NCBI GenBank assembly: GCA_030597945.1
Contig: JAUVQW010000023.1
Location: forward strand, 1-11,850
Source of the DNA: Actinomycetes bacterium
Lineage (GTDB): Bacteria > Actinomycetota > Aquicultoria > CAJVYJ01
Length of the DNA: 11,850 nt
Direction of reading: 5' to 3'
The notes beneath the pieces were generated by a model. It was not told the origin of the DNA. It saw only the letters and a list, made by a program, of their open reading frames with translations, and did no database searches. The position numbers and the translations under genes are program-made. Positions 1 through 5,865 of the stretch are shown here, piece after piece (position 1 is the first letter of the stretch; each line of letters begins with the position of its first letter).

Positions 1-38
1 CATCGGATCCACCGTTGCCACCACCGACATCGGATTGA
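1..38 (+). other. Possible C-terminal tail of an upstream gene, or non-coding
   Basis: Read from base 3, the plus strand gives the proline-rich tail SDPPLPPPTSD followed by a TGA stop at 36-38. This could be the end of a protein that begins left of the window. The stretch also contains the octamer CATCGGAT twice (1-8 and 29-36). The other two plus frames are open further (to TAA at 40-42 and TGA at 80-82), so the choice of frame rests only on the low-complexity tail. No function can be given. Confidence 0.2.
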
Positions 39-78
39 TTAAAAAAATAATTCTATTCATATTGACGAAGGAGAGAAT

Positions 79-465
79 ATGAGTAAAAAAGAAGATTTCA
101 GTGATATTAAGATATTGCTGACCGAGATGCTGGAGCCCTCAAATAAAGGAGAACAAAACGACACCATAGAAGATGAGATAGCAGCAGGCAACAGCACAAC
201 TAGAAACAATAATAAGCAGATCGATATGAATCTCGCAATAAAAGAGATCATAGACGATCGGAAAATTCAGATTAAAAACGCCTTAGAAAGAATAGAAAAC
301 GGCAGTTATGGTACTTGCCTTAGTTGCGGAAAAGCTATAGTACGCGAACGTTTGGAGGCGATACCGGAGGCGATATTTTGTATAGATTGCCAAAAGAAGA
401 AAGAACGTCAGGCTGAGTCGATGATAAACCTTAGGGACACTTTCTTTCCTGACCAGATTAACTAA
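79..465 (+). CDS. DksA/TraR-type C4 zinc-finger protein
   Basis: A 128-residue cytoplasmic protein of the DksA/TraR zinc-finger family, whose members bind in the RNA polymerase secondary channel and tune transcription, often with ppGpp. The C-terminal part carries the family signature: helix ALERIENGSYGTC, then a four-cysteine zinc site at C80, C83, C101 and C104 (C-x2-C-x17-C-x2-C) with the usual RLEAIP stretch between. The N-terminal part is acidic and asparagine-rich. I see no clear DxxDxA tip motif of true DksA, so it is closer to the short TraR/YteA-like members and its effect on polymerase is uncertain. The start is well supported: AAGGAG at 68-73 lies five bases before ATG 79. The next plus-strand gene starts 119 bases downstream. 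Confidence 0.85.
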   Translation: MSKKEDFSDIKILLTEMLEPSNKGEQNDTIEDEIAAGNSTTRNNNKQIDMNLAIKEIIDDRKIQIKNALERIENGSYGTCLSCGKAIVRERLEAIPEAIFCIDCQKKKERQAESMINLRDTFFPDQIN

Positions 466-535
466 GACCTTTTTCGATTACAAATACATTATTATCGGTT
501 ATCTGTTAAGGCCTATTTTTTTAAGGAAATAATAA

Positions 536-565
536 ATGACAAGGTACCCAGCGAGTATACCCTGA
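536..565 (+). CDS. Possible nine-codon leader ORF (MTRYPASIP) ahead of the ABC1 kinase gene
   Basis: In the 119-base gap after the zinc-finger gene, AAGGA at 523-527 sits eight bases before an ATG at 536. That ATG opens a nine-codon frame ending at TGA 563-565, 19 bases before the kinase start. This ribosome binding site is better than the weak GGCGGAAAA region just before the kinase ATG at 585. It may be a leader peptide that feeds ribosomes to the kinase gene by reinitiation. Alternatively, the kinase once started here and a small indel moved its N-terminus out of frame. No terminator is convincing in the rest of the gap. Confidence 0.3.
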   Translation: MTRYPASIP

Positions 566-584
566 TCGCTCTTGGCGGAAAAAT

Positions 585-2180
585 ATGCGAACAAAGCGAT
601 ATAGACAGATATCGACCATCTTATTTCGTTATGTGTATTCAAATATCACAGTTAAAAGTGAGTCCAAGCAACGGGTACGGGCAAGAAACCTAAGGGTAGC
701 ACTTGAAAAACTTGGTCCTACATTTATAAAGCTCGGCCAAGCGATGAGTGGTAGACCAGACCTGTTTCCGCCAAGCTACATTGATGAACTTGAAAAACTG
801 CAAGACCGCGTTCCACCGATGGATACCGAAATCGCTGTCGCCGTCCTGGAAAAAGATCTTAAGAGACCTCTCGATGAAATTTTCGAGTATTTCTCACCCA
901 GACCCACAGCTTCAGCATCTCTAGCGCAGGTCCATTCCGCTTATCTCTTTAGCGGTCAGGAAGTAGCCGTAAAGATACAGCGACCAGGGGTAAAAGAGCT
1001 CATAGAAGAAGATGTCGCTGTCTTATATCAAATAGCCGCCCTTATAGATAAGACGAGATTCGGTAAGTTTTATGATTTTCATAGTTTTGTGGGTGAATTC
1101 AGGACTACCATCTTAGAGGAGCTCGACTTTCAAAAAGAAGGAAGAAATATGGAAAGAATCTCCTTCAATCTTCGCCACTATCAGCATATAGTTCTACCAA
1201 GAGTCTATTGGGATCTCACATGTAAAAAAGCGCTGGTAATGGAGAAGATCGACGGAGTAAGATTAGATAATAAAAGCGAGATCGACAAGATCCCTGTAAG
1301 CAGAAACCACCTGGCTGAAGAACTGCTTGATGCCTACTTAAAACAGATAATCGAAGACGGTTTTTTTCATGCCGATCCGCATCTTGGTAACCTTCTTATC
1401 CAAAATGATGGCAAGATCGCCCTTCTTGATATGGGCGTTGTCGGGCGACTGGATGAGAATATGAAAACAGAGATCGGTAGGTTGCTAGGTAGTTTTGCCG
1501 ACCAAGATTCCGATGAAGTAGCCAAGGTGATTCTCGATATCGGATCAAAGACTGAAGAAACTAGCACCAAATCGTTCCAGCAAGACGTTAGGACAATCGT
1601 CATAAAATACCACTTCATGGTAGCCTCGGAACTCGGTATCGGCAGAGCCATTATCGACCTGGCGAAATTGGCTATTGATCATCACATCAAGATGCCCCAA
1701 GGCTTTAATCAGCTAGGTAGGGCCCTTCTGTATTTGGACACGGCAACATATCATCTGGCTCCCGAGATGGATTACGTCGATTTTCTAAACCGTTCTAACC
1801 AGCGGTTGTTCGGTGAAAGGCTGATGTCCCAAAATAGTCGAAGCAAGATAAGCAGATCGGTTCTTGAATCAAACAAACTTCTTCTGGGAAGCGCCGGACA
1901 GATAAACTCCGTCCTCGACAAGATGATCAACGACGAGATAACTATCCGGTTTGAGCACGAGCACCTCCAAGGGATGATACGAAGTCTTAACCGGTCGTCC
2001 AATAGGATGTCATTTGCAATCGTAGTTGCCGGATTGGTAGTAGGGTCATCACTTATTATAAGAGCTGGTGTAGGCGGTACCATCTTAGGCTACTCGACAC
2101 TCGGCCTTGCGGGATTTATTCTGGCTGCCATCCTAGGTATATACTTGATCATAAAGATATTGGTAGCGGAAAGATCTTAA
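585..2180 (+). CDS. ABC1/AarF/UbiB-family atypical protein kinase-like protein
   Basis: A 531-residue member of the ABC1 (UbiB/AarF/ADCK) family, atypical kinase-fold ATPases tied to quinone or isoprenoid lipid metabolism in bacteria. Visible in order: the family-specific KLGQ motif at residues 49-52 in LGPTFIKLGQAMSGRPDLFP; the alanine-rich nucleotide loop ASASLAQVHSA at 109-119, replacing the glycine-rich loop of ordinary kinases; the VAVK lysine at 127-130; an ELDF-x3-E-x2-N segment near 179-188; the catalytic-loop HADPHLGN at 262-269; and the metal-binding DMG at 282-284. Two hydrophobic segments at about 475-495 and 502-525 form the C-terminal membrane anchor typical of UbiB-like proteins. 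Length is normal. ATG 585 is the first ATG after an in-frame stop at 537-539, but its ribosome binding site is weak. No quinone genes are nearby, so the substrate is unknown. Confidence 0.9.
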   Translation: MRTKRYRQISTILFRYVYSNITVKSESKQRVRARNLRVALEKLGPTFIKLGQAMSGRPDLFPPSYIDELEKLQDRVPPMDTEIAVAVLEKDLKRPLDEIFEYFSPRPTASASLAQVHSAYLFSGQEVAVKIQRPGVKELIEEDVAVLYQIAALIDKTRFGKFYDFHSFVGEFRTTILEELDFQKEGRNMERISFNLRHYQHIVLPRVYWDLTCKKALVMEKIDGVRLDNKSEIDKIPVSRNHLAEELLDAYLKQIIEDGFFHADPHLGNLLIQNDGKIALLDMGVVGRLDENMKTEIGRLLGSFADQDSDEVAKVILDIGSKTEETSTKSFQQDVRTIVIKYHFMVASELGIGRAIIDLAKLAIDHHIKMPQGFNQLGRALLYLDTATYHLAPEMDYVDFLNRSNQRLFGERLMSQNSRSKISRSVLESNKLLLGSAGQINSVLDKMINDEITIRFEHEHLQGMIRSLNRSSNRMSFAIVVAGLVVGSSLIIRAGVGGTILGYSTLGLAGFILAAILGIYLIIKILVAERS

Positions 2181-2190
2181 TGCCTTAAGA
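2175..2190. repeat. Short inverted repeat holding both convergent stop codons
   Basis: TCTTAA (2175-2180) and TTAAGA (2185-2190) form six-base arms around TGCC. The left arm contains the kinase TAA stop and the right arm contains the complement of the pilB-like TAA stop. It is AT-rich and has no U-tract, so it is a weak candidate for a bidirectional terminator. Whatever ends transcription here must lie inside one of the two genes. Confidence 0.3.
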
Positions 2191-3852
2191 CATGATTCGG
2201 CTTATCTCTTCTAGAGAAGTTATTCCTTTTCTTGCTTTGACAAAACCATCTTGTCGAAGGGTAATCATACCTTGCGAGATAGCCACTCTTGCTATTTCTG
2301 TACCAGAAGCTGATCTCATGCAAAGCTTGCCGATCTCATCACTCATGATGAGAAGTTCAAATATAGCCAGCCTACCCTGATAACCAGTATCACCACACCG
2401 CCTGCAGCTTCCCGGTTTATAAAAGGTGATATCTTCATCTACTTTCGAAATCCCAAATTCTTTCATTGATTCAGTCGTCTTCATTGTAAACTTGACCTTA
2501 CAATTTTCACATAATTTTCTAACCAGCCTTTGGGCAATGATCGCTTTTACGGAAGATGCCACTAAAAATGGCTCGATTCCCATATCGATTAAACGCGTCA
2601 CTGAAGAGGCCGCGTCATTTGTGTGAAGTGTCGATAAGACGAAATGTCCGGTGAGGGCGGCTCTTGTTGCTATTTGAGCGGTCTCGAGATCCCTGATCTC
2701 ACCGACCATTATTATATCCGGGTCATGTCTTACGATCGCGCGAAGCCCGGTTGCAAAGGTCAGTCCGGCTTTCATGTTTACCTGTATCTGGGTGATGCCT
2801 CTTGTCTTCTTTTCCACCGGATCTTCAATTGTGATGATCTTCTTATCAGGTACGTTTAGAATATCCAATACTGAGTAAAGCGATGTTGTCTTCCCGCTTC
2901 CCGTAGGGCCGGTTACGAGAACTGACCCGTGGGCTTTATTAAAACATTTCTTGAACCTCTTAAGGTTCTCGGCATCCATTCCCAGATCCTCCAAGGTGAT
3001 CGCCTTCTTGTCGGCCTCCATGATTCTCATATTAGCGTTCTCACCTCTAACGCTGGGAAGAGTATTGACCCTAAGATCGATCTTCTGGCCATTTATCATA
3101 AGAGAGGCTCGCCCGTCTTGGGGCACCCTTCTCTCGGCAATATCCAAATCGCTCATGATCTTTATCCTGGAAACAAGCGGTATCGCGTACTTTTGGGGAA
3201 TCGAGACGTACTCTTTTAGCACACCATCAACTCTAAATCTAATAATAGATTCTCTATTTTCTGTCTCTACGTGGATATCGCTGGCACGCTGTTTAATAGC
3301 TTCTGAGATAATGGAGTTCGCCAGCCTGACTACAGGAGTCTCGTCCGTCAGCACATCCTCTAAGTCATCGTCTATTTCAATAACATCATCATTATCGACA
3401 AGCTCGCCGATGGCATCATCAGCAGTCATGTATTGATTAATGGATTCGTTTATCGAAGAGGTCGTCGCGACAACTGGGGTTATTTTAAAACCGGTTATAA
3501 GCCCAATATTATCCAAAGCCTGGATGTCAAGAGGGTTAGCCGTAGCCACTAAAAGATCGTCATCTCTAAAATCGATAGGGATCAACTGATTCCTTTGAGC
3601 GACCTTTTGGGAGATTAGTGAACATGCTTGAGGATTTATCGAATAATCAAGGAGATTAACGACATCCAAGTGTTTTTGATTTGCCAATGCTTCGGCTAGA
3701 TGTTCCTCGGAGATATACTTCTTTTTTATTAGGATCTCACCGATGGGCCTGCCGTTCTCTTCCTGTTCGATAAGGGCCTTTTTCATCTGATCTTCATCGA
3801 TGATACCTTTATCTACAAGGATCTTTCCAAGCGGTTGATATTGCCAATTCAA
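2185..3852 (-). CDS. pilB: GspE/PilB-type type IV pilus or type II secretion assembly ATPase with MshEN-like N-terminus
   Basis: A 555-residue hexameric secretion ATPase that powers pilin or pseudopilin assembly at the cytoplasmic membrane. Residues 7-60 carry two tandem MshEN-like repeats (PLGKILVDKGII..ALIEQ and PIGEILIKKKYI..ALANQ), a fold that binds cyclic di-GMP in some family members; the first repeat has P where many binders have R or H. A very acidic linker follows (about 145-171). The motor domain has Walker A GPTGSGKTT at 315-323, Walker B DPDIIMVGEIRD at 377-388, the STLHTND box near 407, and four zinc cysteines at C448, C451, C483 and C486. The start is TTG at 3852 with GGGAG just upstream. 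An in-frame ATG four codons earlier is possible but has a weaker site. No pilC, pilT or pilin lies beside it, so the exact system it serves is unknown. Confidence 0.88.
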   Translation of the reverse strand: MNWQYQPLGKILVDKGIIDEDQMKKALIEQEENGRPIGEILIKKKYISEEHLAEALANQKHLDVVNLLDYSINPQACSLISQKVAQRNQLIPIDFRDDDLLVATANPLDIQALDNIGLITGFKITPVVATTSSINESINQYMTADDAIGELVDNDDVIEIDDDLEDVLTDETPVVRLANSIISEAIKQRASDIHVETENRESIIRFRVDGVLKEYVSIPQKYAIPLVSRIKIMSDLDIAERRVPQDGRASLMINGQKIDLRVNTLPSVRGENANMRIMEADKKAITLEDLGMDAENLKRFKKCFNKAHGSVLVTGPTGSGKTTSLYSVLDILNVPDKKIITIEDPVEKKTRGITQIQVNMKAGLTFATGLRAIVRHDPDIIMVGEIRDLETAQIATRAALTGHFVLSTLHTNDAASSVTRLIDMGIEPFLVASSVKAIIAQRLVRKLCENCKVKFTMKTTESMKEFGISKVDEDITFYKPGSCRRCGDTGYQGRLAIFELLIMSDEIGKLCMRSASGTEIARVAISQGMITLRQDGFVKARKGITSLEEISRIMS

Positions 3853-3884
3853 ATGATTCTCCCATATTACTACTACTCTTTAGA

Positions 3885-3933
3885 TTTCGGCTTAAAAAGA
3901 CCTATACTTTAGTATAGAAATATAACTCCGAAA
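3885..3933 (-). promoter_or_regulatory. Nested palindrome with TATACT boxes, probable pilB-like promoter or operator
   Basis: A perfect seven-base palindrome, CTATACT (3902-3908) and AGTATAG (3911-3917) with a TT centre, lies between outer arms TTTCGG (3885-3890) and CCGAAA (3928-3933). The palindrome gives a -10-like TATACT on both strands. On the minus strand it falls about 60 bases before the pilB-like start, a sensible promoter position. I do not see a matching TTGACA-like -35 box, so an activator or another sigma factor may be needed, or the palindrome is a protein-binding operator. Confidence 0.4.
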
Positions 3934-4049
3934 CTATTTGAGTTGCCCATGTAGAGATATCAGAAATTTTGATAATACTGATTTTTCAGGTTTAACTCTT
4001 TTTTTTCTAAAGTTTTAATTTTTACTAATTTTTATCATAAATTATTCAA

Positions 4050-4098
4050 GCGAGGCCCTTTATTTTTGTAAGTAATCCTTTGCGATCCGGCGCCTCGC
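4050..4098. repeat. GC-rich inverted repeat GCGAGGC/GCCTCGC
   Basis: Seven-base perfect arms at 4050-4056 and 4092-4098 enclose 35 bases. Inside, GCGA at 4082-4085 can instead pair with TCGC at 4095-4098. The arms stand out because the surrounding sequence is almost pure A/T. It may be an RNA hairpin or a binding site; there is no U-tract directly after it on either strand to make a standard terminator. Confidence 0.35.
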
Positions 4099-4177
4099 CT
4101 GAAATTTAAAAACTGATTATTTAAATTTTTTAAATATAATTCTGTTTAGTTATAAGTAAATGCACTCGTCTTTATTT

Positions 4178-4196
4178 GTGACATAAATATCGTCAC
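4178..4196. repeat. Short inverted repeat GTGAC/GTCAC
   Basis: Five-base arms at 4178-4182 and 4192-4196 are separated by nine A/T-rich bases. The spacing is like a dyad site for a dimeric transcription factor, and it lies directly before the next hairpin. The arms are short, so chance is a fair explanation. Confidence 0.25.
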
Positions 4197-4200
4197 TTTT

Positions 4201-4228
4201 CGATTAGTACTTTAGTACCGTCTAATCG
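4201..4228. repeat. Hairpin CGATTAG/CTAATCG with inner TAC-TTTA-GTA
   Basis: Seven-base arms at 4201-4207 and 4222-4228 stack on an inner TAC/GTA stem (4208-4210 and 4215-4217) with a TTTA loop, leaving CCGT unpaired on one side. The inner 10-mer TACTTTAGTA is identical to that at the centre of the palindrome at 3905-3914, so both may be copies of one operator or of one small structural element. Confidence 0.4.
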
Positions 4229-4385
4229 CTTTAGAAAGACTTGCCTGTTCAGGATAGTATTAACAAATATTATTTTATTTATTATCTTCTAGAATTTTAT
4301 TAATTTGGCTCGCCTAAAAAAATATGATTTACATTATTTTCTAAATTCAAAATAATTTTATTTATAAAAAAGGCTTACAAGGGGC

Positions 4386-4475
4386 GTCCCAAGCAACCTT
4401 CGGGACTCTTAAACCGGCAAGAAGAAAGGGCTTTCCTCTGACTCGTGGTTAAGGTTGCCTAGGGCCACTTGGGAC
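4386..4475. ncRNA. Putative structured RNA or riboswitch-like element, family not recognised
   Basis: A GC-rich island in an AT-rich spacer. Its 5' arm of 15 bases, GTCCCAAG plus CAACCTT (4386-4400), pairs completely with AAGGTTG (4451-4457) and CTTGGGAC (4468-4475), with a ten-base bulge (4458-4467) on the 3' side. Inside, AACC (4412-4415) can pair with GGTT (4447-4450), and 4420-4428 can pair with 4431-4439 with one mismatch. A competing hairpin exists: GTCCC (4386-4390) can instead pair with GGGAC (4402-4406). Mutually exclusive pairings are a mark of switching RNAs. As plus-strand RNA it would lie 170 bases before the DUF5658-like gene. As minus-strand RNA it is followed 14 bases later by a six-U run (4369-4380 region), so the strand is open. 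I compared it mentally with common riboswitch cores (cyclic di-GMP, cobalamin, SAM, TPP, fluoride) and saw no match. Confidence 0.45.
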
Positions 4476-4524
4476 AATTTAATAATTATCATATAGGAAA
4501 AAAGGTAGCAAGCATTTTTTTAAA

Positions 4525-4568
4525 TATTTCCAAAATATTTTTATATTTCTGCGTTTTTTTTGGAAATA
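4525..4568. repeat. Perfect 11-bp inverted repeat upstream of the DUF5658-like gene
   Basis: TATTTCCAAAA (4525-4535) and TTTTGGAAATA (4558-4568) are perfect reverse complements separated by 22 bases, and end seven bases before the TTGACG at 4575. The position suggests an operator or upstream activator site. The arms are A/T-rich apart from the CC/GG core, so chance cannot be excluded. Confidence 0.35.
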
Positions 4569-4644
4569 ATAATATTGACGAATTTGATGTAAGCAATTTC
4601 GGATGGTAAAATTGTCGTCTAATTGCGATACGGTTTGGTAAAAA

Positions 4645-4974
4645 ATGTTTTATCGATTATCTCTTGCTTTGGACAACTTTGGGATATCAATCCCTATCTA
4701 CGCTTTTTTAAGTATCGTAGATCTGGCGCTGACGCGTTATTCTATGATCTACCTGGGTGCGCTTGAAGCAAACCCGGTCATGGACTTTCTTTTCGCACAA
4801 AGCTTTTATAGTGCCGCCGCCTTCAAGCTCGGGATCGTGCTGATGGTCGGACTTATCTGTAACCATCTTTGGCAGCACCGTCAAGTACGAATTGTCCTTG
4901 CAGCCGGCAATATTATCATGCTAGCTGTCGTAACATACGAACTAGCAAATATCCTAGGGAGCATTGGGGCGTAA
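4645..4974 (+). CDS. Small DUF5658-like integral membrane protein
   Basis: A 109-residue membrane protein of unknown function. It resembles the DUF5658 family: a first hydrophobic helix with an Asp (D26, in SIVDLALTRYSM), the conserved turn LGALEANPVMDF at 38-48 with the EANP core, a second helix starting at AAFKLGIVLMVGL (K61), and a last helix at about 83-104 (VLAAGNIIMLAVV) with a conserved-looking Asn. Three or four transmembrane segments are likely, with little soluble sequence, so an enzyme is improbable. No function is established for the family. The ATG at 4645 has only a weak purine-rich region before it. The gene stands alone and converges on tadC, with 29 bases between the two coding regions. 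Confidence 0.7.
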   Translation: MFYRLSLALDNFGISIPIYAFLSIVDLALTRYSMIYLGALEANPVMDFLFAQSFYSAAAFKLGIVLMVGLICNHLWQHRQVRIVLAAGNIIMLAVVTYELANILGSIGA

Positions 4975-4998
4975 GCACGTTAGGGCGTAAGTACGTAA
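4967..4998. repeat. Imperfect 16-bp tandem direct repeat at the end of the DUF5658-like gene
   Basis: GGGCGTAAGCACGTTA (4967-4982) is followed directly by GGGCGTAAGTACGTAA (4983-4998), 14 of 16 identical. The first copy contains the TAA stop (4972-4974) and the second lies in the gap before the tadC stop. It looks like a recent slippage duplication of the gene tail. No clear terminator hairpin forms here for either gene. Confidence 0.6.
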
Positions 4999-5003
4999 AG
5001 CTC

Positions 5004-5864
5004 TTATAAAAAAAGATTATTGTAAATCTGGATAGCTGCCGGACCTAAGATCACCAGGTTCAGCGCCGGGAATATACAAAGAAGCAATGGAAAGACTATC
5101 TTTACCGGGGTCTTCATCGCCATCTCCTCTGCCCGTTGGCGTCTCTTGATCCTCATCTCTTTTGATTGAACCCTAAGGACCTTGCCGATAGATATCCCAA
5201 ATACGTCCGCTTGAAGAATGGCAAGGATGAATGAGTTGAGTTCTGCGACATCCGTCCTTGCTTCGAGATTCTTAAAAGCATCTTTTCTAGACGATCCAAG
5301 CTGTATTTCTTGAAGCAACCGATAGAATTCACTTGAGAGAACCGTATCTGTATTCTTTACGACCTTACTTAAAGCTGAGTCAAATCCCAGGCCAGCTTCT
5401 ATGCTTATGGTCAGAAGATCCAGGGTGTCAGGAAGCGCTCTTCTTATTTGTTTTTGCCTCTCCTTTATCAGTGAGTTGATACGAATGTCGGGGATGAAAA
5501 AAGCAAAAAGTGTTGATCCGGCTACTATGAGTACTAGCCTAGAGAAGGGCATCCCTAGAACCATAAGTACGAAAAGACTTATACATGTCACCGCAAAAGA
5601 GATGATTATCTTAAGCGATACTATGCTATCAACAGTCATACCCTTTGGGCTTCCCGCTAATATCAACTTTCTTTCAAGACCGGTCTTTACCGATCTTGGA
5701 AGCTTCTTTCCTATAGTCTCGACCGGGCTCTTTACTCCGTGTAGTCTCTTCTGGACAAGCACCGCTTTCTGTGACGCCGTACTAAGGCTCTTACTTCCAA
5801 GAAATGCTGAAACTAGTAGAAATGTGGCGATAAAGTAAAGTGATGCGATTATTGCAACAATCAT
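5004..5864 (-). CDS. tadC: Tad pilus inner-membrane platform protein TadC
   Basis: A 286-residue polytopic membrane protein with a type II secretion F (T2SSF) domain. With TadB it forms the platform on which the CpaF ATPase acts to build Flp pili. Hydrophobic segments lie at about 1-22, 82-103 and 108-126, then the cytoplasmic T2SSF domain at about 144-265 (LPDTLDLLTISIEAGLGFDSAL is its typical opening), and a C-terminal helix near 256-277. Length fits TadC. Translation is probably coupled to tadB: the tadB TGA ends one base before this ATG, and GAGGT lies inside the end of tadB. It is the last Tad gene in the cluster and converges on the DUF5658-like gene with no visible terminator between. 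Confidence 0.92.
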   Translation of the reverse strand: MIVAIIASLYFIATFLLVSAFLGSKSLSTASQKAVLVQKRLHGVKSPVETIGKKLPRSVKTGLERKLILAGSPKGMTVDSIVSLKIIISFAVTCISLFVLMVLGMPFSRLVLIVAGSTLFAFFIPDIRINSLIKERQKQIRRALPDTLDLLTISIEAGLGFDSALSKVVKNTDTVLSSEFYRLLQEIQLGSSRKDAFKNLEARTDVAELNSFILAILQADVFGISIGKVLRVQSKEMRIKRRQRAEEMAMKTPVKIVFPLLLCIFPALNLVILGPAAIQIYNNLFL

Positions 5865-5865
5865 C

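Larger units (their letters stand above)
3853..4644. other. AT-rich intergenic region with several inverted repeats
   Basis: About 790 bases between the divergent pilB-like and DUF5658-like genes. I find no credible protein gene on either strand: the sequence is dominated by A/T runs and stop codons. Against this background stand a nested palindrome (3885-3933), a GC-rich inverted repeat (4050-4098), GTGAC/GTCAC arms (4178-4196), a hairpin (4201-4228), a GC-rich structured element (4386-4475) and an 11-bp inverted repeat (4525-4568), each listed separately. A TTGACG at 4575-4580 resembles a -35 box upstream of the DUF5658-like gene, but no good -10 box sits at the usual spacing. The region probably holds promoters for both flanking genes and at least one RNA element. 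Confidence 0.6.

Noticed and set aside
1..60. An ATG-initiated open frame on the minus strand from base 60 to the left edge
   Set aside because: There is no ribosome binding site before it and only 20 codons are visible, overlapping the region just before the zinc-finger gene. Not supportable.
465..535. A terminator after the zinc-finger gene (GGCCT followed by a T run near 510-522)
   Set aside because: The T run is present but there is no stem of useful length before it.
2951..3436. A 161-codon plus-strand open frame
   Set aside because: It lies wholly antisense to the motif-rich pilB-like gene and has no recognisable domain; a shadow frame.
4386..4475. Assignment of the structured element to a cyclic di-GMP, SAM, cobalamin or 6S RNA family
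   Set aside because: Fragments such as AAACCGGCAA or GGGCCAC recall known cores, but the required order of conserved blocks is missing for each family.
4200..4480. A CRISPR array or mobile-element ends in the repeat-rich spacer
   Set aside because: The repeats are single hairpins of different sequence, with no regular spacing, no transposase and no target duplication seen.
5401..5838. A 145-codon plus-strand open frame
   Set aside because: Antisense shadow of tadC, which is clearly real from its T2SSF domain and operon position.
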